Positions 26,476 to 35,913 of a stretch of DNA of 64,000 nucleotides are shown here, piece after piece (position 1 is the stretch's first letter; every line of letters starts with the position of its first letter). This DNA is from Streptococcus salivarius (GTDB lineage: Bacteria > Bacillota > Bacilli > Lactobacillales > Streptococcaceae): the NCBI RefSeq assembly GCF_009738225.1, contig NZ_CP018187.1, positions 258,501 to 322,500 of the forward strand. Reading direction: 5' to 3'. Both the position numbers and the translations under genes were made by a program. The notes under the pieces are model-generated. The model made no database searches, was not told the DNA's origin, and saw only the letters and a program-made list of their open reading frames with translations.

Positions 26476-26787
26476 ATGATTCCAGGTGAATACCATGTGG
26501 CGAGTGAGCCAATTGATTATAACGGTGGTTACGAAGCCATTAGTCTTGAAGTGAAAAATGTGGGTGACCGTGCTGCTCAAGTGGGTTCTCACTACCATTT
26601 TTATGAAGCAAACGAAGCTGGTCTTCAATTTGATCGTGAAAAGGCGCGAGGCAAACGTCTAGATATTCCAGCAGGTACAGCCATTCGTTTTGAGCCAGGT
26701 GAAACGAAAACAGTACAACTTATTGACTTTGGAGGGAAACGTCGTATTTTTGGCTTCAATAACAAGGTCAATGGTTTCTTAGACTAG
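26476..26787 (+). CDS. ureB: Urease beta subunit
   Basis: The 103-residue structural subunit has MIPGEY at the start, [14 protein letters not shown] (about residues 31-44) and the C-terminal [20 protein letters not shown]. It lies 11 bases after ureA and 15 before ureC. Confidence 0.97.
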   Translation: MIPGEYHVASEPIDYNGGYEAISLEVKNVGDRAAQVGSHYHFYEANEAGLQFDREKARGKRLDIPAGTAIRFEPGETKTVQLIDFGGKRRIFGFNNKVNGFLD

Positions 26788-26802
26788 AAAGAGGACAAAT
26801 CG

Positions 26803-28521
26803 ATGAGTTTTAAAATGGATCGTGAAGAGTATGCTCAACACTATGGACCAACTGTAGGGGATAGCGTACGTCTTGGAGATACCAATCTTTTTGCAGCCAT
26901 TGAAAAAGACTTTACTGTTTATGGACAGGAATCTAAGTTCGGTGGCGGTAAAGTTTTGCGTGATGGTATGGGTGTTAGTGCTACGGAAACACGTGACAAT
27001 CCATCAGTTGTTGATACCATTATTACAGGTGCAACCATCATTGACTATACAGGTATTATTAAAGCAGATATCGGTATTCGTGATGGTAAGATTGTTGCTA
27101 TTGGTCGCGGTGGTAACCCAGATACAATGGACAATGTGGACTTTGTTGTGGGTGCTAGTACAGAAGCCATTGCTGCAGAAGGTTTGATTGTGACTGCAGG
27201 TGGTATTGACCTCCACGTACATTATATTTCTGCTGACCTTCCTGAATTTGGTTTGGATAATGGAATTACGACCCTCTTTGGTGGTGGTACTGGTCCCGCC
27301 GACGGTAGTAATGCAACAACATGTACACCAGGTAAATTTCATATTACTCGTATGTTGCAAGCTGTTGATGATATGCCTGCTAACTTTGGTTTCCTTGCCA
27401 AAGGTGTTGGTTCTGAGACTGAAGTGGTTGAAGAGCAAATTAAAGCTGGTGCAGCAGGAATTAAGACACACGAGGACTGGGGTGCGACTTATGCAGGAAT
27501 TGATAATTCCCTTAAAGTTGCGGATAAATACGATGTTTCTTTTGCGGTCCACACCGACTCTTTGAATGAGGGTGGATTTATGGAAAATACTTTGGAATCT
27601 TTCCAAGGTCGTACCGTTCATACCTTCCATACCGAAGGTTCTGGTGGTGGGCACGCTCCAGATATTATGGTCTTTGCAGGTAAGGAAAATATTTTGCCAT
27701 CATCAACTAACCCAACTAACCCATATACTACAAATGCTATTGGTGAGTTGTTAGATATGGTTATGGTTTGTCACCACTTGGATCCAAAAATCCCAGAAGA
27801 CGTATCCTTTGCCGAATCACGTGTTCGTAAACAAACTGTGGCTGCAGAAGATGTTCTTCACGATATGGGAGCCCTTAGTATCATGACTTCAGATGCCATG
27901 GCAATGGGACGTGTCGGTGAAGTAGCAATGCGTTGTTGGCAACTAGCTGATAAGATGAAGGCTCAGCGTGGTCCACTTGAAGGGGATTCAGAGTTTAACG
28001 ATAATAACCGTATTAAACGTTACGTGGCTAAATATACAATTAACCCTGCCATCACCAATGGTATTGCAGACTATATCGGTTCTGTAGAAGTTGGTAAATT
28101 TGCAGATTTGGTTATCTGGGAACCAGCACAATTTGGTGCAAAACCTAAGTTGGTGCTTAAGGGTGGTATGTTAACTTATGGTGTTATGGGTGACGCTGGT
28201 TCAAGTCTTCCAACACCTCAACCACGTATCATGCGTAAATTATATGGTGCTTACGGTCAAGCGGTTCATGAAACAAATCTTACATTTGTCTCTCAATATG
28301 CTTATGATCACGGTATCAAAGAAGAAATTGGTTTGAATAAGATTGTTCTTCCTGTTAAGAATACACGTAACTTGACTAAGCGTGATATGAAGCTTAATGA
28401 CTACGCTCCAAAAACAATCCGTATCGATCCACAGACCTTTGATGTCTTTATTGATGATGAGTTGGTTACTTGTGAGCCAATCCATACGACATCATTGTCT
28501 CAACGTTATTTCTTGTTCTAA
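26803..28521 (+). CDS. ureC: Urease alpha (catalytic) subunit
   Basis: The 572-residue amidohydrolase hydrolyses urea to ammonia and carbamate at a di-nickel centre. Visible ligands are HVHY (about residues 138-141), the carbamylated lysine K221 in GIKTHEDWG, the following [10 protein letters not shown] and [13 protein letters not shown] histidines, the flap cysteine-histidine MVCHHLD, and the Asp in [15 protein letters not shown]. All are intact. A stem-loop with a T-rich tail follows the stop (28540-28576). Confidence 0.98.
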   Translation: MSFKMDREEYAQHYGPTVGDSVRLGDTNLFAAIEKDFTVYGQESKFGGGKVLRDGMGVSATETRDNPSVVDTIITGATIIDYTGIIKADIGIRDGKIVAIGRGGNPDTMDNVDFVVGASTEAIAAEGLIVTAGGIDLHVHYISADLPEFGLDNGITTLFGGGTGPADGSNATTCTPGKFHITRMLQAVDDMPANFGFLAKGVGSETEVVEEQIKAGAAGIKTHEDWGATYAGIDNSLKVADKYDVSFAVHTDSLNEGGFMENTLESFQGRTVHTFHTEGSGGGHAPDIMVFAGKENILPSSTNPTNPYTTNAIGELLDMVMVCHHLDPKIPEDVSFAESRVRKQTVAAEDVLHDMGALSIMTSDAMAMGRVGEVAMRCWQLADKMKAQRGPLEGDSEFNDNNRIKRYVAKYTINPAITNGIADYIGSVEVGKFADLVIWEPAQFGAKPKLVLKGGMLTYGVMGDAGSSLPTPQPRIMRKLYGAYGQAVHETNLTFVSQYAYDHGIKEEIGLNKIVLPVKNTRNLTKRDMKLNDYAPKTIRIDPQTFDVFIDDELVTCEPIHTTSLSQRYFLF

Positions 28522-28539
28522 GGAAAACGCTATATACAT

Positions 28540-28576
28540 GAGGCTGGAATTCTTCCTCCAACCTCTTTTGTATTTT
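28540..28576 (+). terminator. Partial terminator between ureC and ureE
   Basis: GAGG-C-TGGA (28540-28548) pairs with TCCA-A-CCTC (28557-28565), an 8-bp stem with one internal mismatch. TTTTGTATTTT follows. It is weaker than the operon's final terminator and would reduce, not stop, transcription of the accessory genes. Confidence 0.6.
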
Positions 28577-28661
28577 ACAGCCATAACGTTTTTAGTACTT
28601 TATTAGGTTGCTATATGAGTCTGATGCTAGACTTTTAAAATGTAATAGAAAAGGAAAAAGT

Positions 28662-29114
28662 ATGATTTTTACAAAAGTAGATGCTCTTGTTAAGGATATC
28701 GATGTGGACAAATACCATATTGAAACAGTCATTCTTTCGAGTGACGATCTTAACAAAAAAATTATTCGAGTGAAGAGTGATCATGGGAATGAATTTGGTA
28801 TTCGTCTTGATAAGGGACAAAAATTGCAAAATGGCTCTGCCTTTTTTATCGATGATCACCATGTTCTAGCTATTGGTGTTGAGTCACAGGATTTGATTGT
28901 CATCTCACCTAAAGATATGGATGAAATGGGAATCACAGCTCACATTCTTGGGAATACTCATAAACCAATTGAGGTGAAAGATGCCAAGATTTATTTAGAG
29001 GTTGACCCAGTAGTAGAGCAAGTCTTGACTCAAAAAGAGATTGCCTACACGATTGAAGAAGTGGTCCTTGATAAACCCCTACGCCATGTGAATTTAACTG
29101 CCCATGAACATTAA
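28662..29114 (+). CDS. ureE: Urease accessory protein UreE
   Basis: UreE is a nickel metallochaperone that hands Ni to the UreD-F-G-apoenzyme complex. The 150-residue product has the N-terminal peptide-binding domain and the C-terminal metal domain with the conserved His in [15 protein letters not shown] (about residues 88-102). Its tail HVNLTAHEH is a short histidine tail, without the long poly-His of Klebsiella UreE. The ATG at 28662 has SD AAAAGGAAAAAG; a longer frame from 28608 lacks one. It overlaps ureF by 11 bases. Confidence 0.93.
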
Positions 29115-29817
29115 TCCCTTTGCTAATGTGTCTTTGCAAGATTATCTTGAAATTGTGCAAATTGTCGATTCAACCTTTCCAATTGGATCATTTAACCACT
29201 CATTTGGGATGGAAAATTATCTACGTGAAGACACTGTAACAGATGATAAAGGTTACGAAGAGTGGCAAGAAGCCTATTTAGCTAGTCAGTTTAAATATGG
29301 TGAAGGTCTTGTAATCAAACTGGTTTATGATGCTATGGTTACAGATAACATAGAGCAGGTTTGGCATTATGATAAGGTCTTGACAGTTTCGACGCAAGCG
29401 CGTGAAACAAGACAGGGAACTAAGATGATTGCTAAGCAAATGCTTCGACTCATTCAAAGGCTTCATGCTATTCCGGTATTGGATGACTATCAGTCTAAAA
29501 TACGTAAGGGTGTGGTCTTCGGCAATCCAGCTATTGTCTTTGCGCTCTATGTGTTTAACAAGGGCTTGGGATGTAATGAAGCCATAGCACTTTATGGCTA
29601 TAGTGTGATTTCGACGATGGTTCAAAATGCTGTGCGTGCCATTCCCCTTGGACAGTTTGCTGGACAGGAGATTGTTTTACGTAGCTTTTCACAATTAGAA
29701 AAAATGACACAAGAAATTCAAGAATTGGATGCGTCCTACCTTGGGGCCAATACGCCTGGTCTTGAATTAGCTCAGATGAAACATGAAACACAGGTATTCC
29801 GCCTATTCATGTCCTAA
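29104..29817 (+). CDS. ureF: Urease accessory protein UreF
   Basis: UreF bridges UreD and UreG in the activation complex. The 237-residue all-helical protein has the family block [18 protein letters not shown] (about residues 21-38) and PLGQFAGQ (about 181-188). It starts inside the end of ureE, so translation is probably coupled. Confidence 0.95.
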
Positions 29818-29846
29818 AATATCAACAAGGTTGAGAGGAAAAAACA

Positions 29847-30461
29847 ATGACAAAACGTACTGTAATTATTGGAGTTGGTGGACCTGTTGGTTCAGGTAAA
29901 ACCCTTTTGCTTGAGCGTCTTACACGACGTATGTCCGACTTAAATTTAGCAGTTATTACTAACGATATCTATACAAAAGAAGATGCCCTTTTCTTAGCTA
30001 AAAATTCAAGCTTAGACGAAGACCGTATCATTGGTGTAGAAACTGGTGGATGTCCTCATACTGCGATTCGTGAGGATGCCTCTATGAACTTTGAAGCGAT
30101 TGAAACTCTTCAAGAGCGCTTTAACCATGATTTGGATGTTATTTTCCTTGAAAGTGGAGGAGACAACTTGGCTGCAACCTTCAGCCCTGATTTGGTTGAT
30201 TTTACCATTTATATTATTGACGTTGCTCAGGGTGAAAAAATCCCACGTAAGGCTGGTCAAGGGATGATTAAGAGTGATTTGTTCTTGATTAATAAGACTG
30301 ATCTTGCACCTTATGTTGGAGCCAACCTAGACCGTATGCGTGAAGATACCCTTCATTTCCGTAACGAAGATTCTTTCATTTTCACAAATTTGAATAATGA
30401 TGACAATGTTAAGGAAGTGGAAGAATGGATTCGTAAGAATTTCCTACTAGAGGACTTGTAA
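29847..30461 (+). CDS. ureG: Urease accessory GTPase UreG
   Basis: UreG is a SIMIBI-class GTPase whose hydrolysis drives nickel insertion. The 204-residue product has P-loop GGPVGSGKT (11-19), the nickel-binding CPH motif in [29 protein letters not shown], and guanine specificity INKTDLA. SD GAGAGGAAA. UreD starts 1 base after its stop. Confidence 0.97.
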   Translation: MTKRTVIIGVGGPVGSGKTLLLERLTRRMSDLNLAVITNDIYTKEDALFLAKNSSLDEDRIIGVETGGCPHTAIREDASMNFEAIETLQERFNHDLDVIFLESGGDNLAATFSPDLVDFTIYIIDVAQGEKIPRKAGQGMIKSDLFLINKTDLAPYVGANLDRMREDTLHFRNEDSFIFTNLNNDDNVKEVEEWIRKNFLLEDL

Positions 30462-30462
30462 G

Positions 30463-31302
30463 ATGACACAAGCATATGATGGCTTTGTCCATCTTGGATT
30501 TTCAAATCGAAATGGTCGTACAATTTCCCACAAGAAATACCAAGAAGGCAACTCTCGAGTATCGGCAGATAATTCAGATGCCAATGGCGTTCCTTACTAT
30601 TTCCTAATTAATATGGGTGGGGGCTTTGTCGAGGGTGAGCAGTATCAAGTGATCATTGATGTTAATAAAGATGCTCATGCCTTGGTGACCACTCAGACAC
30701 CTACTTATGTTTACAAGTGTGAGAAAGGACAGTTGACACAACAGAATACGTCTATCACACTTGAAGAAAATAGTTATTTGGAGTACATGGCTGATGAAGT
30801 TATTCCCTATTTAAAATCACGCTATTTCCAAACAAGTCGTATTGATATGGATAAGTCTGCTCACTTGATTTATTCAGATGGTGTAACGGCAGGTTGGTCT
30901 CATGAGGATCTACCGTTTCAATACCATTGTTTTCGTAATTTGACACAGATTTACCAAGATAATGAGCTTGTTTATAGCGATCAGACTCTCTTAGAACCTC
31001 AGAAACAAGATATGTTTAAACTTGGTTATTTTGAAGGCTGGCGTAATTACAATAGTTTGGTAATGGTGTCACCAAATATTGACGAGGCTTTTGTTAAGGC
31101 TTTGCAGAAGCACTTAGAAAATCTGAATTTAGAGTCTGATTTTGCTATTTCATCCTTAGATATCCCGGGTCTGGTGTTACGTATCTTAGGAAAAACTGCC
31201 GAGGATAATCGTCGCGTCATTTATGCCTGTGCAGACTATTTTAGACAAGAAATACATGGATTAACCCCTTTGAATTTGAGAAAAAATGATATGAGGAGAT
31301 AA
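30463..31302 (+). CDS. ureD: Urease accessory protein UreD
   Basis: UreD (UreH) docks on apo-urease and channels nickel from UreG. The 279-residue, beta-rich protein has the family patterns [16 protein letters not shown] (about residues 45-60), [11 protein letters not shown] and [16 protein letters not shown]. It is placed between ureG and the nickel transporter genes. Confidence 0.95.
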   Translation: MTQAYDGFVHLGFSNRNGRTISHKKYQEGNSRVSADNSDANGVPYYFLINMGGGFVEGEQYQVIIDVNKDAHALVTTQTPTYVYKCEKGQLTQQNTSITLEENSYLEYMADEVIPYLKSRYFQTSRIDMDKSAHLIYSDGVTAGWSHEDLPFQYHCFRNLTQIYQDNELVYSDQTLLEPQKQDMFKLGYFEGWRNYNSLVMVSPNIDEAFVKALQKHLENLNLESDFAISSLDIPGLVLRILGKTAEDNRRVIYACADYFRQEIHGLTPLNLRKNDMRR

Positions 31303-31305
31303 AAA

Positions 31306-32283
31306 ATGCATATTCCTGAAAATTACCTAAGCCCTACGACTTGTGCGGCAATGGGAGCAGTTATGTTGCCTATTTGGTATAAGGCTGTCAAGGAGGTGAA
31401 GGTAAAGGTTGACACTGATAAAAAAACGATTCCTATGTTGGGAATCGGGACTTCCTTGTCCTTCCTTATCATGATGTTTAATCTTCCAGCCCCAGGTGGA
31501 ACGAGTGCCCATGCTGTTGGGGCAGTGCTAATTGCTATATTATTAGGACCTTGGGCCTCCTGTTTAGCAGTTAGTGTGGCTCTAGCTATGCAGGCTTTGC
31601 TATTTGGTGATGGTGGGATTTTGGCCTTTGGTGCGAATGCCTTTTGTATGGCTGTTGTCATGCCATTTGTGGGTTATGCTGTTTATAAACTCTTGAATAA
31701 GTGGACAAAGAACAGGATAATTGCTAGCTTTTTTGGAGGTTATATTGGAATTGTAGTTGCAGCCCTGACTGTTGCGGTTTTACTAGGAATTCAACCGATT
31801 CTCTTTAAAGATAGCAGTGGTAATCCGCTTTACAATCCATACCCTTTGAGAGTGACGCTTCCAGTAATGGGCTTGACTCACCTGCTTATCGGCCTGGTAG
31901 AAGGATTTTTCACAGCCGGTGTTCAAGAATTCATTGAACGTTTGAATATTGATAATACTCAGGAAATAACGACTAAGAAACTACGTCCTTTATTGCTCTT
32001 TATCTTAGCCTTAATTATCCTAACGCCACTTGGTTTATTGGCGACGGGAACAGCCTTTGCAGAATGGGATGTCAAAGAGTTGGTAGAAAAATTGTCTCAT
32101 TACCATGTGGAAGCCCAAGCGCCAAAAGGAATGTTGAATGGTTTTTCATTCAATGCCCTCTTCCCAGATTATAGTATCGCAGGCATTCCAGAAGTTTTGG
32201 GTTATATCCTGAGCGCTGCCTCTGCTGTTTTGATTTTCTTCATCCTCTATCGCTTGATTTTCGGTAGAAAGGTTGAAAAATGA
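31306..32283 (+). CDS. ureM: Nickel ECF transporter S/M component UreM (CbiM/NikM type)
   Basis: This is the substrate-binding membrane component of a nickel ECF transporter. The 325-residue product begins MHIPENYLSP; the N-terminal Met-His-x is the metal-binding end of CbiM/NikM. About eight hydrophobic segments follow, including a C-terminal extension that corresponds to NikN/CbiN fused to NikM (about residues 235-320). In the urease operon it supplies Ni2+. It overlaps ureQ by 4 bases. Confidence 0.93.
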   Translation: MHIPENYLSPTTCAAMGAVMLPIWYKAVKEVKVKVDTDKKTIPMLGIGTSLSFLIMMFNLPAPGGTSAHAVGAVLIAILLGPWASCLAVSVALAMQALLFGDGGILAFGANAFCMAVVMPFVGYAVYKLLNKWTKNRIIASFFGGYIGIVVAALTVAVLLGIQPILFKDSSGNPLYNPYPLRVTLPVMGLTHLLIGLVEGFFTAGVQEFIERLNIDNTQEITTKKLRPLLLFILALIILTPLGLLATGTAFAEWDVKELVEKLSHYHVEAQAPKGMLNGFSFNALFPDYSIAGIPEVLGYILSAASAVLIFFILYRLIFGRKVEK

Positions 32284-33059
32284 TTCTGCCAGATTGGATG
32301 TCGGAAGAGCGCCCAGTAGTCACTAAAGTCGGTAGAAATAACTTTCTTATCCGGAATCGTCACCATCTGGAAGCTCTTCTTCAAAAGTTTGAAACGCATC
32401 CTTTAAAAGTAGCATCAGTCTTTCATCCAACAGCTAAGGTTTTACTTCTCTTTTTCTTACTTGTTTCAGTGGGAATTAGCCGAAATCTCACAGTTTTGTG
32501 GATTTTAGCCTTGTTTTTAGGAGCTGGCGTGGCTTTTTTACCGCATTCTGTTTTAGTAAGAACTTTGAAAAAAACTGTAGTGTTGTTGATTTTCCCTCTC
32601 GTTCTTTATCTACCGCATCTCTTACTTAGCGGAGGTCAATCGCTCTTTCTTTTTAGACTTCCTTTGATTGCCGTAGCCATTGCTTATTATTCAGAGACAA
32701 GTACAATAAGTGAGATGCTAGTGGCATTAAAAGGGTTGCATTTTCCTGATCTTGTTCTGCTCCAGTTAGATATCACCATAAAATATATCGATGTCTTTGG
32801 AAAACAATTAATGGATTTGCTCAAAGGGATTGAAGCACGAAGCTTTGGCGGCAACCATCGTTTCCGGATTGGAAGTAATATCTGGGGAATTTTATACCTT
32901 AAAGCTATACGCTATGGTGAGGAACTGACTCAAGCCATGGAAGCACGTTGCTTTGTTGGTGAGTATGTCAAGTCATCACAGTCATTCACATGGAAGGACT
33001 GGCTGGCCTTGATAGGTCTAGTAGCAATGATTTTAGGACAGATTCTGTTAGGAGGATGA
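32280..33059 (+). CDS. ureQ: Nickel ECF transporter T component UreQ (CbiQ type)
   Basis: This is the transmembrane coupling component. The 259-residue product has the Q-family helical membrane core. The two cytosolic coupling motifs with Ala-Arg-Gly-like signatures appear here as GIEARSFGG (about residues 181-189) and AMEARCFVG (about 220-228). It starts by ATGA overlap with ureM and is followed by ureO after 1 base. Confidence 0.93.
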   Translation: MILPDWMSEERPVVTKVGRNNFLIRNRHHLEALLQKFETHPLKVASVFHPTAKVLLLFFLLVSVGISRNLTVLWILALFLGAGVAFLPHSVLVRTLKKTVVLLIFPLVLYLPHLLLSGGQSLFLFRLPLIAVAIAYYSETSTISEMLVALKGLHFPDLVLLQLDITIKYIDVFGKQLMDLLKGIEARSFGGNHRFRIGSNIWGILYLKAIRYGEELTQAMEARCFVGEYVKSSQSFTWKDWLALIGLVAMILGQILLGG

Positions 33060-33060
33060 G

Positions 33061-33777
33061 ATGTTTCAATTGAAACAAGTGGCCTGTGCCTATGAACAAA
33101 AAAAGGTCTTTACTGGTCTTGATTTGGAGATTAGACAAGGACAATATGTGATGTTGATGGGGGAAAATGGGACTGGAAAATCAAGTCTTATCAGTTTATT
33201 AACTGGCTTCAAGCAGGAAGAATCTGGTCGCATTCTTTTCTTAGGGAAGGACCTCAAAGAATGGCTGAAGGACAAACGTCAAAAACGAGATTTTTATAGT
33301 CGCCTCGGAATCCTCTTTCAGGATGTGGATAGTCAGTTATTTAATAGTACTGTCTATGATGAGATTGCTTTTGGTCCTCGCCAGCTAGGTCTAACCGAAG
33401 AAGAAGTCTCACAGCGCGTTCAAGACACGCTATCCCTGCTTAAAATTGAAGATTTAAGGGATCGCGTTCCCTATCAACTGTCTGGTGGAGAAAAGAAGAA
33501 AGTGGCTTTTGCCAGTATCATGGTAACGAATCCAGATGTGTATATTCTTGATGAACCCTTCAATAATCTTTCTAAAGAATATGAAGAATTTTTTAGGGAA
33601 CTTCTACATGACCTTCATTCAGCTGGAAAAACCATTATCATGTCTGCTCACCACTTCAAGCACCTTCATCATGAAAAGGCTGATGTTCTTCTTTTCGAAG
33701 ATGGCAAAGCTGATTTCTTTCCTGTCCAGGAAGTGCTCAGTAACCAGCAAGTAGTTGAGCGTTTGTCACATTATTAA
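33061..33777 (+). CDS. ureO: Nickel ECF transporter ATPase UreO (CbiO type)
   Basis: The 238-residue ABC ATPase has Walker A GENGTGKSS (about residues 34-42), Q-loop FQDVDSQLF, signature LSGGEKKKVAFAS and Walker B VYILDEPFNNL. It powers UreMQ. It is the last gene of the operon and is followed by a strong terminator. Confidence 0.95.
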   Translation: MFQLKQVACAYEQKKVFTGLDLEIRQGQYVMLMGENGTGKSSLISLLTGFKQEESGRILFLGKDLKEWLKDKRQKRDFYSRLGILFQDVDSQLFNSTVYDEIAFGPRQLGLTEEEVSQRVQDTLSLLKIEDLRDRVPYQLSGGEKKKVAFASIMVTNPDVYILDEPFNNLSKEYEEFFRELLHDLHSAGKTIIMSAHHFKHLHHEKADVLLFEDGKADFFPVQEVLSNQQVVERLSHY

Positions 33778-33784
33778 TAAGGAT

Positions 33785-33819
33785 AAGTAGGAAATCGTTC
33801 TAGGTTTCCTACTTTTTTC
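33785..33819 (+). terminator. Terminator of the urease operon
   Basis: AAGTAGGAAA (33785-33794) pairs perfectly with TTTCCTACTT (33804-33813), loop of 9, then T-rich. Confidence 0.9.
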
Positions 33820-33907
33820 TTTGTCAAACAATTGATATTTTTAGGTGATAGTATTTTCTTATCACCTTGATTATGTTTAAGTATTAGTTAAGCTTAGTGA
33901 ATTCTGT

Positions 33908-33913
33908 TACAAT
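33908..33913 (+). promoter_or_regulatory. Promoter -10 of the amino-acid binding lipoprotein gene
   Basis: TGTTACAAT (extended -10, hexamer 33908-33913), 29 bases before the start. TTTAAG-N5-GTTAAG lies just upstream (33876-33892). Confidence 0.55.
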
Positions 33914-33942
33914 AAAAACAATCAATCTCAAAGGAGAGTATT

Positions 33943-34791
33943 ATGAAACTTAAAAAAATTCTTGGAATTACGGGTGTAGCCATTGCTTCAGTAGCTTTGC
34001 TTGCTGCATGTTCATCTAAATCATCAAAAGAAGCATCTAAATCTTCAGGTGCTAAAGAAACAATTAACTTTGCCACTGTTGGGACAACAGCACCGTTCTC
34101 ATATGAAGAAAACGGTGAATTGACTGGTTACGATGTGGAAGTTGCCAAAGCAGTCTTCAAAGACTCTGACAAATATGAAGTGAAATTCCAAAAAACAGAA
34201 TGGTCTTCAGTCTTCACAGGTCTTGACTCAGCTAAATACCAAATGGCTGGGAACAATATCTCTTATTCAGAAGAACGTGACCAAAAATATCTCTTCTCGT
34301 ATCCAATTGGTACCACACCAGCTGTTTTGACTGTTCCAAAAGATAGTAATATTAAGAAATATGATGATATTGCTGGACACTCAACGCAGGTTGTTCAAGG
34401 AACATCGACAGCTACTCAATTGACAGAGTTTAATGAGAAACATTCAGACAAGCCAGTTGAACTTAACTACACAAATGAAAATATTACACAAATGTTGACA
34501 AGTTTGAATGAAGGTAAGTATGACTTCAAGATCTTTGATGCACCAACTGTTAATGCAATCATCAAAAACAATAAATTGAGCAACTTGAAGACGATTGAGC
34601 TTAAATCTGATCAACAACCATACATCTACTTCTTGTTCGCAGATAACCAAAAAGACCTTCAAAAATTTGTAAACAAACGTTTGGAAGAACTCCAAAAAGA
34701 TGGTACTTTGGCTAAGTTGGCTGAAAAATTCCTTGGAAACAAAGATTATATTCCAACTAAAGACGCTTTGAAAGTTCCAAGCAAAAAATAA
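33943..34791 (+). CDS. Amino-acid ABC transporter substrate-binding lipoprotein (SP_0148-like)
   Basis: The 282-residue type-3 periplasmic-binding fold has a lipoprotein signal peptide with lipobox LAAC (Cys23). Conserved solute-binding patterns are visible: GTTAPFSYEENGELTGYDVEVAKAV, reduced here by motif (aromatic-ENG-x-x-x-GYD), and a later WSSVFTGLDSAKYQ. A cystine-like or polar amino acid is likely; the ligand is not determinable. No permease or ATPase for it is adjacent. The order (this gene, metQ, M20 peptidase, metN, metP) matches the pneumococcal SP_0148-SP_0152 region as I recall it. The first 29 bases are identical to those of metQ. Confidence 0.88.
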   Translation: MKLKKILGITGVAIASVALLAACSSKSSKEASKSSGAKETINFATVGTTAPFSYEENGELTGYDVEVAKAVFKDSDKYEVKFQKTEWSSVFTGLDSAKYQMAGNNISYSEERDQKYLFSYPIGTTPAVLTVPKDSNIKKYDDIAGHSTQVVQGTSTATQLTEFNEKHSDKPVELNYTNENITQMLTSLNEGKYDFKIFDAPTVNAIIKNNKLSNLKTIELKSDQQPYIYFLFADNQKDLQKFVNKRLEELQKDGTLAKLAEKFLGNKDYIPTKDALKVPSKK

Positions 34792-34795
34792 GAAA

Positions 34796-34823
34796 GGAGC
34801 TGGGAATGAATCTCAGCTTTTTC
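34796..34823 (+). terminator. Intrinsic terminator, repeat of the one at 8969
   Basis: AGCTGGGA (34798-34805) / TCTCAGCT (34811-34818), loop of 5, then T5. Same stem as 8970-8991. Confidence 0.75.
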
Positions 34824-34847
34824 ATATAATTAAAATCTAGGACATGT

Positions 34848-34864
34848 TATAGTTAAAAACTATA
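34848..34864. promoter_or_regulatory. Met-box (MetR/MtaR-type operator)
   Basis: TATAGTT-AAA-AACTATA is a perfect 7-bp inverted repeat with a 3-base centre. It fits the streptococcal Met-box TATAGTTtnaAACTATA bound by the LysR-type regulator MtaR/MetR. An extended -10 TGCTACAAT lies at 34888-34896, so the box sits just upstream of the -35 position, as expected for an activator. Confidence 0.85.
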
Positions 34865-34950
34865 GATATATACAAATATAAACAATTTGCTACAATTCTT
34901 ATCCTATGGGATAATAATTTTACACTTAAAACAATTAAAGGGAGTTCGTT

Positions 34951-35853
34951 ATGAAACTTAAAAAAATTCTTGGAATTACAGGATTGGCAGTCGCTTCAAC
35001 AGTAGCTTTGGCTGCTTGTGGTGCTGGCGGTAACAAATCAGCTAAAGATGATAAAACATTAACAGTTGGTGTCATGACTTTGGATGACACTACTGAGCCA
35101 TTGTGGGATAAAGTCAAAGAATTGGCTAAAGACAAGGGTGTTACTATCGAGTTGAAAGAGTTCACAGACTACAACCAACCAAATGAAGCCCTTAAAAACG
35201 GCGAAATCGATGTTAATGCTTTTCAACACATTTATTTCTTGAACAACTGGAACAAAGAAAATAAAGGTGATGTTGTTGCGGCAGCTGACACACTTCTTAG
35301 CCCAATCCACCTTTTCTCAGGTACTGAAAACGGAAAAGCTAAGTATAAAGATGTTAAAGAGCTTCCAGATGGAGCTACTATCTCAGTACCTAATGATGGT
35401 ACAAACGAAAGCCGTGCGTTGACACTCCTTCAAACAGCTGGTTTGATTAAGTTGGATGTTAAAGATGGTGAATTGGCAACTATCAAGAACATTTCTGAAA
35501 ATCCAAAGAAATTGGATATTAAAGAAATCGCAGCTGAACAAGCTGCCCAAACTCTTTCATCAGTAGATGCAGCAGTTGTTAACAACTCATACGCACAACA
35601 ACAAAACGTTGACTATGACACAACTCTCTTCCAAGAAGATCCAAGCCAAGATTTGAAAGATTGGGTCAATATCATTGCAGCTAATAAAGATTGGGAAAAA
35701 TCAAATAAAGCTGATGCTATCAAGACTTTGATTAAAGCCTACCAAAATGATGAAGTAGCGCAAATCATCTATGATGCATCTAACAAGGTTGACCTTCCAG
35801 CATGGAAAGGTGCCCCAACACAAGATCAATTGAAAGCTAATTCAAAGAAATAA
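34951..35853 (+). CDS. metQ: Methionine ABC transporter substrate-binding lipoprotein MetQ
   Basis: The 300-residue NlpA/MetQ-family lipoprotein has lipobox LAAC (Cys23). The domain then shows LTVGVMTLDDTTEPLWD, the conserved FTDYNQPNEALKNGEIDVNAFQH region (about residues 66-90) and ISVPNDGTNESRAL. It captures methionine for MetNP. SD AAAGGGAG. It is the first gene of the operon under the Met-box. Confidence 0.94.
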   Translation: MKLKKILGITGLAVASTVALAACGAGGNKSAKDDKTLTVGVMTLDDTTEPLWDKVKELAKDKGVTIELKEFTDYNQPNEALKNGEIDVNAFQHIYFLNNWNKENKGDVVAAADTLLSPIHLFSGTENGKAKYKDVKELPDGATISVPNDGTNESRALTLLQTAGLIKLDVKDGELATIKNISENPKKLDIKEIAAEQAAQTLSSVDAAVVNNSYAQQQNVDYDTTLFQEDPSQDLKDWVNIIAANKDWEKSNKADAIKTLIKAYQNDEVAQIIYDASNKVDLPAWKGAPTQDQLKANSKK

Positions 35854-35913
35854 GCTAAGGACAGAGGGCGTGTGAGAGCACGCCGTTTTGTCGTGTATGA
35901 AGGAGACGATTTG

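Noticed and set aside
27004..27654. Minus-strand open frame of 216 codons inside ureC
   Set aside because: It is Cys/Thr/Asn-rich with no motif, a typical shadow of a well-conserved gene.
33876..33892. TTTAAG-N5-GTTAAG as a second CiaR site
   Set aside because: The second half is 15 bases from the -10 (33908), not about 10, so the geometry is wrong for a CiaR-activated promoter.
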